Assembly: GCA_902790905.1 (NCBI GenBank)
Contig: CADATO010000008.1
Location: 1-64,000 of the forward strand
DNA: 64,000 nt
Direction of reading: 5' to 3'
DNA from: an uncultured Eubacteriales bacterium
Lineage (GTDB): Bacteria; Bacillota; Clostridia; Peptostreptococcales; Anaerovoracaceae
Part shown: positions 42,192 to 48,519 of the stretch, piece by piece
How positions within the stretch are numbered: the stretch's first letter is position 1
Layout: every line of letters begins with the position of its first letter
Translations under genes and position numbers: made by a program
Notes under the pieces: generated by a model
Told to the model about the DNA's origin: nothing
Databases searched by the model: none
What the model saw: the letters and a program-made list of their open reading frames with translations, nothing else

Positions 42192-43385
42192 TCACCAGGG
42201 CTTTTCCATGTACGCGTTGACGGCAAGCTGCACTTTGGCAGCCATGCAGAGCTGCTCGTTGTCCTGCGGATCCTTGTAGTTGAGGCCGCTGAGCTGGCGG
42301 ATCGTATCAAACCGGTACCGGATGGTATTCTCGTGATGGCCGAGCACTTCGGCCGTCTTTTTGATGCTGCCGTTCTGGCGCACATACGCATTCAATGTCT
42401 CAATGAGCTGGGTGTTGTTTTCGATGTCGTAGTCGCGCAGAGGCGCCAGGATGTGGTTGCAGAACCGCGCATAATCGCCGGTTCGGCAGTATGGCAGGAT
42501 CAGTTTGAAAACGCCGATCTGGTCATACAGCGTCTGATCAGCATCAACGAGGCTGCCGTAGACGGCGGCGTACTGGCTTTCCCGGATTGCCTCCCGTACC
42601 TCCGACAGCTGGTAGTGCGGAGCACTGATGCCGACGTGCAGCCGCTCTCTGCAGCAGATGTTCAGCAAGTCATTGATCGCGTTGAAGTGCCCCTTGTTGT
42701 AGTCCTGCGTCAGGGTGTCCGAGGAAAAAGCGAACAGCAGCTGCCCGTCAAAACTGAGCAGTTTGTTGGAGAGTTTGAACAGCGGGCTCTCGCGGTACCG
42801 CTGCAGCGCTTCCTCAAAGGCGGCGCGGTCCACCGGTTTCTGCGGGCGGGCGCAGGCGAAGAAACAGGAGGACCGCAGGGACGGGATGACATTCCGGATG
42901 CGGCTGACCCGTTCCGCCGGCGACAGGTCGTCGTGCAGGAGGATGTTCAATTCGTCATTATAGGAGTCCAGGCTGTCCTGCGTGTCTTTGCGGCGGGCGA
43001 CCTCGTAGACGAGGTCTTCGAAATAGATGTCCCGGCCTTTGATCTGGAAGATCGGAAATCCTTTGGAATCCGCATACCGCAGCGTTGTCTCCGCGAACGG
43101 CAGGTCGAATACGTTGCGGACCACCAGTGCGCTGCACCCTTTGTCGATCAGGTGCCGGACCGCATCGGCGACTAGAAACGGATTTTGCTTGGCGAACAGG
43201 AGGGAGGACAGGATGAGCTGTCCTGGTTGGAAATTGTCGCCGATAAAGCGGTCCTTGACGGCGGGGTCCATCTCATAGTCGAGAAGGCCGACCGAGGTGA
43301 CCGGCTTTTCAAATCCATTCTGTCCGTTCAGAAGGACCAGTTTTTCCTCAAAGGTACTGTAGAAATCAGAAACTGTGTAATCCAT
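42192..43385 (-). CDS. PucR-family transcriptional regulator (copy 2)
   Basis: 397 residues, collinear with copy 1 at 39061: MDYTVSDFYSTFEEKLVLLNG, GLLDYEMDPAVKDRFIGDNF, a middle domain and the C-terminal HTH_30 TAEVLGHHENTIRYRFDTIRQLSG. The two are clearly paralogues. As in copy 1, the octamer GGAATCGC lies just before the ATG (one base away). The gene diverges from the ornithine-cyclodeaminase-like gene with an inverted repeat between them, so it probably controls that cassette. Confidence 0.88.
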   Translation of the reverse strand: MDYTVSDFYSTFEEKLVLLNGQNGFEKPVTSVGLLDYEMDPAVKDRFIGDNFQPGQLILSSLLFAKQNPFLVADAVRHLIDKGCSALVVRNVFDLPFAETTLRYADSKGFPIFQIKGRDIYFEDLVYEVARRKDTQDSLDSYNDELNILLHDDLSPAERVSRIRNVIPSLRSSCFFACARPQKPVDRAAFEEALQRYRESPLFKLSNKLLSFDGQLLFAFSSDTLTQDYNKGHFNAINDLLNICCRERLHVGISAPHYQLSEVREAIRESQYAAVYGSLVDADQTLYDQIGVFKLILPYCRTGDYARFCNHILAPLRDYDIENNTQLIETLNAYVRQNGSIKKTAEVLGHHENTIRYRFDTIRQLSGLNYKDPQDNEQLCMAAKVQLAVNAYMEKPW

Positions 43386-43531
43386 GGCGATTCCTTTTGT
43401 GAATAACTATAGATAAGACTTTGGTTAATTGGATTATATAACAGCGAAAAGAACGGGTAAAGCGGAATTATGCAGGAATAATGGCGTTCACGGCGGAAAA
43501 CGATAGTGGCAGATTATAAACCGATACCTTT

Positions 43532-43589
43532 ATAACTGTCTAAAACTACAGTTATTTTGCCTTGCACAGCACTTTTATGCTGATAAACT
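43532..43589 (+). promoter_or_regulatory. Operator and promoter of the cyclodeaminase-like gene
   Basis: ATAACTGT (43532-43539) and ACAGTTAT (43548-43555) are perfect inverted arms with an eight-base spacer. A promoter follows immediately: TTGCAC (43562-43567), 16 bases, TAAACT (43584-43589). The palindrome ends seven bases before the -35, a position typical of an activator site. The likely ligand is the divergent PucR-type protein. Confidence 0.6.
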
Positions 43590-43640
43590 GAAAGCGTAAA
43601 CAAAAGTACGCAACACCTGTACCATGAGGAGGTTAAGTAT

Positions 43641-44645
43641 ATGGAAGTCAAGTGTTTTGACAGAGCGACGCTGGAAGGTATCCTGCGTTTCCCCGGTGTT
43701 CTGGAGACAGTAGAAAGCGTATACCGCTCCAAGGCATCCGGTGAAACGGTTGTCTGGCCCACGGTCACACACTATTTCGACGGCAAGGATGCGGTCATGG
43801 ATATCCGTTCCGGCTACGACATGGGCAACGAAGTGTATGGTGCCAAGATGCTGGCGACATTCCCGCACAATGAGGAAAAGGGGCTGCCGGCGTTCAGCGG
43901 GATCCTGGTCGCGATCGACGGTACGACCGGCCTTCCGATCGGGATCATGGATGCTTCCTTCATCACATCCATGCGGACCGGCGCTGCGGCAGCCATCGGT
44001 GCGAAAGCGCTGGCAAGACCGGAGTCCGAGACCCTGATGGTCGTCGGCACAGGCAGACAGTCGCTGTTCATGATCGGTGCGCTCCTGACTGCATTCCCGG
44101 GTATCCGCACTGTCCTCTGCGCAGAGCCGCTGCACATGGAGAACGCGGTCCCGTATGCGGAAAACTGCCCGGCGAAGATGAAAGAGATGTTTGACATTGA
44201 CACCGACGGCATCGCGTTCCTGCCGGTCAAGGATCTGAAAGAGGCGACCGGCCATGCGGACATCATCGTGACGATCACCCGCTCCACAGCGCCGATCATC
44301 ATGCGTGACTGGGTCCGCGAGGGCACGCATTTCAGCTGCATCGGTGCAGACATGGAAGGGAAGGAAGAGATCGATCCGGCGATCCTGCGCGACGCAGTTG
44401 TCTACGCGGATGATGTGGACCAGTGTGTGCGCGCCGGCGAATGCGAACTGGCGATCAAGGGCGGCGTGATGGCGGAAGAGCACATCAGCGGCCAGATCGG
44501 CGAAGTCCTGCTGGGGCAGAAGCCGGGCAGAACATCTGAGAAAGAGATCACGGTCTTCGATGCGACAGGCCTGGCGCTGCTGGATCTGGCGGTTGCGAAG
44601 CAGGTCGTCGAAGGATACGAGGATGGCACAAAAATCAATCTGTAG
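43641..44645 (+). CDS. Ornithine cyclodeaminase/mu-crystallin family protein
   Basis: 334 residues. Rossmann-fold OCD/mu-crystallin family: GTTGLPIGIMDASFITSMRTGAAAAIGAKAL is the signature substrate/NAD region, followed by MVVGTGRQSLFMIGALL (nucleotide-binding loop, GxGxxx) and ISGQIGEVLLGQKPGRTSEKEITVFDATGLALLDLA. Members include ornithine cyclodeaminase, alanine dehydrogenase and ketimine reductases, so the reaction cannot be fixed. The next genes encode an aminotransferase and an acetyltransferase, suggesting catabolism or modification of an amino acid. Confidence 0.85.
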   Translation: MEVKCFDRATLEGILRFPGVLETVESVYRSKASGETVVWPTVTHYFDGKDAVMDIRSGYDMGNEVYGAKMLATFPHNEEKGLPAFSGILVAIDGTTGLPIGIMDASFITSMRTGAAAAIGAKALARPESETLMVVGTGRQSLFMIGALLTAFPGIRTVLCAEPLHMENAVPYAENCPAKMKEMFDIDTDGIAFLPVKDLKEATGHADIIVTITRSTAPIIMRDWVREGTHFSCIGADMEGKEEIDPAILRDAVVYADDVDQCVRAGECELAIKGGVMAEEHISGQIGEVLLGQKPGRTSEKEITVFDATGLALLDLAVAKQVVEGYEDGTKINL

Positions 44646-44708
44646 CAAAACGGCGGATGGCGATTCCGCATACATCACACGCTGATTCCCGAAAAGGAGG
44701 ATACGATC

Positions 44709-45860
44709 ATGAAAATGGATGAATTCGTACTGGAAAACTGGCTCAACCCCGCATGCGACAGTGAGAAAAATAAAGTCTACCTCGGCGGCAGCTGCGTTTT
44801 GCCGATGTCCGTCAAAGAGATGTTCGAACTGATTGGGGAAGACATGGATGCGTTCTTCGATGAACTGAAGGATATGAACCTGGGCTACCCGCGTTTTGAG
44901 GGGACCCCGCGCACCAGAGAAGCGCTCAGCAAACTCTACAAGACTGTCAAGCCGGAGGAAATCATCCTCTGCCACGGCGGCACCGGCGCGAACTCCACGG
45001 TCTGCTACACGCTGCTGGATCCGGAGGACAACATCATTTCCGTCGTGCCGAACTACCAGCAGTTCTACTCGATCCCGCGCTCGATCGGCACCGAGGTCAG
45101 AGACGTCCATCTGAAGATCAAGGACGGTTACAAGATCGACCTGGAAGAGATCCGCAACACAGTCGACCAGAACACCAAGGCCATCATGTTCACCAACCCG
45201 AACAACCCGACCGGCAGCGTCCTGACAGAAGATGAAATGAAGGAACTCGTCGAGATCGCGAAGAGCGTCGATGCCTGGATCGTCTGCGACGAGATGTACA
45301 GAGGCCTCGATGAGGAATACATGCCTTCCTTTATGGACATGTACGACAAAGCGATCGTCACGGCCAGCTCGTCCAAGATCTACTCGATGGCGGGCATGCG
45401 CGTGGGCTGGATCGTCTGCAAGGATCCGGAGCTGCGCAAGGCGCTGATGAACTGGCGCTCCTACGACTCCATCTGCGGCGGCGTCTTCGACGAATGGATC
45501 TTCGCCATCGCGCTTGAGCATGTGGACAAGATCTTCGCCCGCTCCAGAAAGATCGTCAACCACAACAAGGCGATCGTCGACAAGTGGCTGGAAGGCAACA
45601 AGAAATATCTGGCGCAGTATGCAGATGCACATGGCACGACCTACCTGATCCACTACAACTTCGATGTGCCGGCGGAGAAGTTCTGCGACGACCTGCTCGA
45701 CCAGAAGGGCGTGCTGGTCTGCCACGGCGACTGCTTCGAGATCCCGCATTCGTTCCGCATCACCCTGTCGCACGCGCACGAACTCGAGAAGGGCCTTGCG
45801 CTGATCGACGAATACATGGCCGAACTCGAGGCGGCGGGCAAGTACGTCCCGGCTGAATAA
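44709..45860 (+). CDS. Class I/II PLP-dependent aminotransferase
   Basis: 383 residues. Fold type I aminotransferase: YPRFEGTPRTREALSKLY, ILCHGGTGANSTVCYTLLDP, FTNPNNPTGSVLTEDEM, CDEMYRGLDE and the PLP-lysine segment ASSSKIYSMAGMRVGW; the substrate-carboxylate Arg is in SFRITLSHA. AAAAGGAGG lies upstream. The gene follows the cyclodeaminase-like gene by 63 bases, which contain one octamer, and precedes an acetyltransferase. Substrate unknown; the three-gene set probably works on one amino acid. Confidence 0.88.
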   Translation: MKMDEFVLENWLNPACDSEKNKVYLGGSCVLPMSVKEMFELIGEDMDAFFDELKDMNLGYPRFEGTPRTREALSKLYKTVKPEEIILCHGGTGANSTVCYTLLDPEDNIISVVPNYQQFYSIPRSIGTEVRDVHLKIKDGYKIDLEEIRNTVDQNTKAIMFTNPNNPTGSVLTEDEMKELVEIAKSVDAWIVCDEMYRGLDEEYMPSFMDMYDKAIVTASSSKIYSMAGMRVGWIVCKDPELRKALMNWRSYDSICGGVFDEWIFAIALEHVDKIFARSRKIVNHNKAIVDKWLEGNKKYLAQYADAHGTTYLIHYNFDVPAEKFCDDLLDQKGVLVCHGDCFEIPHSFRITLSHAHELEKGLALIDEYMAELEAAGKYVPAE

Positions 45861-45934
45861 CGGCTGTGCAATGGCGTAAAGGTAAGAGAGAAAGACAGAG
45901 AGAATACTGCAACCGAGAAAGATAGGAGCACAAT

Positions 45935-46423
45935 ATGCTGACATTAAGAGAAATCACCAAAGAAAACCTGATTGCCGTGACAGACCTGCAGATGGAAGAC
46001 AGCCAGGCGGGCTTTGTCGAAGACAACCTCTGGTCGATCGCGGAGTGCTACCTGTACGAGGAATTCGTGCCCAAGGCGATCTACGACGATGAAACGCCGG
46101 TCGGCTTCGTGCTCTACTACTTCGTGGAAGACGATCCGGACTATGTATTCCTGCACCGCATCATGATCGACAAGCACCAGCAGGGTAAGGGCTACGGTGT
46201 GCGTTCCCTGGAACTGTGCTTCGAGGAGTTCAAGAAGGAATTCCCGTCCATCGGCTGCGTCGAGCTGATCCACTATCCGGACAACGACCGCGCGGCGGCT
46301 GTCTATGAAAAGGCGGGCTTCAAGCTCACCGGCGGCCGTGTCAAGAGCGCGCCGGGCCGTATTGAGCGCGGCTCCACCGACGTCAACCGTACTTACGAAG
46401 TGACAAGAAGACGCTACTACTAA
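45935..46423 (+). CDS. GNAT acetyltransferase, diamine-acetyltransferase-like
   Basis: 162 residues. GNAT fold with the acetyl-CoA loop DKHQQGKGYGVRSLELCFEEF (Q/RxxGxG/A) and the late NDRAAAVYEKAGFKLTG. N-terminal TLREITKENLIAVTDLQMED and the downstream VEDDPDYVFLHRIMID resemble the BltD/SpeG spermine-spermidine acetyltransferase group. It ends the cyclodeaminase-aminotransferase cassette, so the acceptor may be a diamine or basic amino acid. Confidence 0.85.
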   Translation: MLTLREITKENLIAVTDLQMEDSQAGFVEDNLWSIAECYLYEEFVPKAIYDDETPVGFVLYYFVEDDPDYVFLHRIMIDKHQQGKGYGVRSLELCFEEFKKEFPSIGCVELIHYPDNDRAAAVYEKAGFKLTGGRVKSAPGRIERGSTDVNRTYEVTRRRYY

Positions 46424-46436
46424 AACGCTGTGAAAC

Positions 46437-46508
46437 CCGCTGCGAGTTTCCTCCCGCAGCGGCGGCACCATATAAGGTCTGGAACGGCTGCCTGCGGGCG
46501 GCCGTTTC
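46437..46508 (+). terminator. Two hairpins after the GNAT gene
   Basis: CCGCTGCG (46437-46444) pairs perfectly with CGCAGCGG (46455-46462), and GGAACGGC (46481-46488) pairs with GCCGTTTC (46501-46508). Neither has a clear T run, so termination is likely but not certain. Confidence 0.45.
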
Positions 46509-46528
46509 ATGTATACAAGAAAAACCCC

Positions 46529-46557
46529 TTGCTGACAGGTTTTGGATGTGATAGTAT
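46529..46557 (+). promoter_or_regulatory. Promoter of the symporter riboswitch
   Basis: TTGCTG (46529-46534), a 17-base spacer and TAGTAT (46552-46557). Confidence 0.6.
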
Positions 46558-46599
46558 TGGTGCTACAGAATTTCATATTCTCAGCGAAGCGGCCGGGAT

Positions 46600-46784
46600 C
46601 TTGCGAAACCGGGCGTGGAGGGAACTCTGGAGAACCCCGTGAAAGACCGGGTGCCGAAGGTGCAAGGCGATTCCATGATAAGGAATCGCTGAATCTCTCA
46701 GGCAAAAGGACAGAGCAGGCATCATGGATCCATCATCTTGTGTCTGCACGTCATCCGGAGCGGAATTCACCGCTCTGTTTTTTT
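46600..46784 (+). promoter_or_regulatory. Singlet glycine riboswitch before the AGCS symporter
   Basis: The aptamer core matches the glycine class: CTCTGGAGA (46625), GTGCCGAAGG (46651) and CTCTCAGGCAAAAGGACAGAG (46695-46715). P1 is CTCTG/CAGAG. A variable stem is made of an inverted octamer pair (46667-46674 and 46682-46689, seven-base loop). The terminator is GAGCGG/CCGCTC (46758-46763/46770-46775) plus seven T. ACAGAGC of P1 (46710-46716) can instead pair with GCTCTGT (46772-46778). Glycine binding should hold P1 and free the terminator, so I predict an OFF switch. Confidence 0.88.
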
Positions 46785-46807
46785 AACTGGCACAAGGAGG
46801 TATTCTG

Positions 46808-48202
46808 ATGCAAGACTTTCTGATGACGGTCGCCGTGACCGTCAACACCTACTTATCGAACTATATTCTGGTCTTCCTGCTCGTCGGCGTCGGGCTGTGG
46901 TACTCGATCCGCACACGCTTTGCGCAGGTGCGCTACTTCGGCGAAGGCATGAAGAAGACCTTCGGCAATCTGCGGCTGCACGGCGGCGCGCAGGAGTCCG
47001 GCATGACGTCGTTCCAGGCGCTGGCGACGGCCATCGCCGCGCAGGTCGGTACCGGCAACATCGTCGGTGCGTCCGGTGCGATCCTGACCGGCGGCCCCGG
47101 CGCGATCTTCTGGATGTGGCTGATCGCGTTCTTTGGCATGGCGACGATCTACGCGGAGGCGACCTGTGCGCAGAAGACCCGCATTGTCGGCGAAGACGGG
47201 CAGATCAAGGGCGGCCCGGTCTACTACATCACCACCGCATTCGAGGGCGGTTTCGGCAGATTCCTGGCGGGCTTCTTTGCGATCGCCATCATTCTGGCGC
47301 TCGGCTTCATGGGCTGCATGGTGCAGTCTAACTCGATCGGCTCCACCTTTGAGACTGCGTTCGGCGTGCCGTCCTGGGTCGCCGGGATCGGGCTCGTCGC
47401 ACTCTGCGGCTTTATCTTCATCGGCGGCATCAGCAGACTGGCAGCGGTCACGGAGAAGATCGTCCCCATCATGGCAGCCATCTTCCTGCTTGGCGGCCTT
47501 GTGATCCTGGTCGCCCGCATTCAGTACGTGCCCGCAACGTTCGCCATGATCTTCAGGTATGCGTTCCATCCGGAAGCCATCATCGGCGGCGGGTTCGGCG
47601 CGGCCATCAAGATCGCCATCTCCCAGGGCGCCAAGAGAGGTCTGTTCTCCAATGAGGCAGGTATGGGGTCCACCCCGCACGCCCACGCGCTGGCCAATGT
47701 CAAGGAGCCGCACGACCAGGCGGTCGTCGCGATGATCGGTGTCTTCGTCGATACCTTTGTCGTTCTCACGCTGAACGCGCTCGTCATCATCAGCACGCTC
47801 TACACGCAGGACGGCATCCTGGCAAACGGCGACATCCCCGAATGGCTCGGCAAGACCAATCTGGCGCAGACAGCATTCGGCACGGTTTTCGGCGACAGCT
47901 TCGGTGCGAAGTTCGTCGCGGTCTGCCTGTTCTTCTTCGCCTTCAGCACGGTGCTTTCGTGGAACCTGTTCGGCAAGATCAATTTCGAGTGGCTGTTCGG
48001 CAAAAAGTCCCTCATTATCTATAATGTGCTGGCGCTTGTGTTCATCTTCCTCGGGACCATCATGCAGAACGACCTCGTCTGGGAGATCCAGGACATGTGC
48101 AACAACCTGATCGTCCTGCCGAACGCCATCGCGCTGTTCGCGCTGACCGGCCTGGTGCTTGGTTCGCTGAAGCATCATGAGGAGAACCGGAAAAACAGGT
48201 GA
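46808..48202 (+). CDS. AGCS-family sodium:alanine/glycine symporter
   Basis: 464 residues, about ten membrane helices. AGCS blocks: GVGLWYSIRTRFAQVRYF near the N-terminus, SFQALATAIAAQVGTGNIVG, GGPGAIFWMWLIAFFGMAT, KGGPVYYI and KRGLFSNEAGMGSTPHAHA. The family imports alanine or glycine with Na+. A glycine riboswitch in the leader points to glycine as the substrate here. AAGGAGG lies upstream of the ATG. The glycine cleavage operon follows. Confidence 0.93.
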   Translation: MQDFLMTVAVTVNTYLSNYILVFLLVGVGLWYSIRTRFAQVRYFGEGMKKTFGNLRLHGGAQESGMTSFQALATAIAAQVGTGNIVGASGAILTGGPGAIFWMWLIAFFGMATIYAEATCAQKTRIVGEDGQIKGGPVYYITTAFEGGFGRFLAGFFAIAIILALGFMGCMVQSNSIGSTFETAFGVPSWVAGIGLVALCGFIFIGGISRLAAVTEKIVPIMAAIFLLGGLVILVARIQYVPATFAMIFRYAFHPEAIIGGGFGAAIKIAISQGAKRGLFSNEAGMGSTPHAHALANVKEPHDQAVVAMIGVFVDTFVVLTLNALVIISTLYTQDGILANGDIPEWLGKTNLAQTAFGTVFGDSFGAKFVAVCLFFFAFSTVLSWNLFGKINFEWLFGKKSLIIYNVLALVFIFLGTIMQNDLVWEIQDMCNNLIVLPNAIALFALTGLVLGSLKHHEENRKNR

Positions 48203-48243
48203 CGGAATCGCCAAACCTAATTGTCGGAATTCAGAAATCTATA

Positions 48244-48296
48244 TTGGCAAGCCGCCTGAACGGGTTGTATAATATTGCTATACAATTACATATAAT
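48244..48296 (+). promoter_or_regulatory. Promoter region of the glycine cleavage operon
   Basis: TTGGCA (48244-48249), 18 bases and TATAAT (48268-48273) form one promoter; a second TATAAT lies at 48291-48296. TTGTAT (48265-48270) and ATACAA (48280-48285) form an inverted repeat over the first -10, a possible repressor site. The octamer is at 48204-48211. Confidence 0.6.
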
Positions 48297-48302
48297 CGGA
48301 CG

Positions 48303-48489
48303 ATGATCTCGGGAGAGACCGCCTTGTCATGGTGGCGCCGAAGGGGAACGGATGCGGATAACTCTCAGGCAAAAGGACCGGGATCGGACGAAACTCTGGA
48401 GAGCAGCAATGCACCGAAGAGGATAAATCTTTCAGGTACGAGGACAGAGCGCATCAACCTTATTTAAGGTTGGTTTGCGCTCTGTTTTT
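48303..48489 (+). promoter_or_regulatory. Tandem glycine riboswitch before gcvT-glyA
   Basis: Aptamer 1 runs from about 48306 (CTCGGGAGAGACC) through GGCGCCGAAGGGGAAC to CTCTCAGGCAAAAGGACCGGG. Aptamer 2 runs from CTCTGGAGAGC (48394) through GCACCGAAGAGG to CTTTCAGG...GGACAGAG (48449). A short linker joins them. The terminator is ACAGAGCGCA (48444-48453) with TGCGCTCTGT (48476-48485) and four more T; it uses the 3' strand of aptamer 2 P1. Glycine binding should block the terminator, so I predict an ON switch, as known for gcvT tandem riboswitches. Confidence 0.95.
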
Positions 48490-48519
48490 CATTTGCTGCG
48501 AAGAAAGGAGAAGACAACA

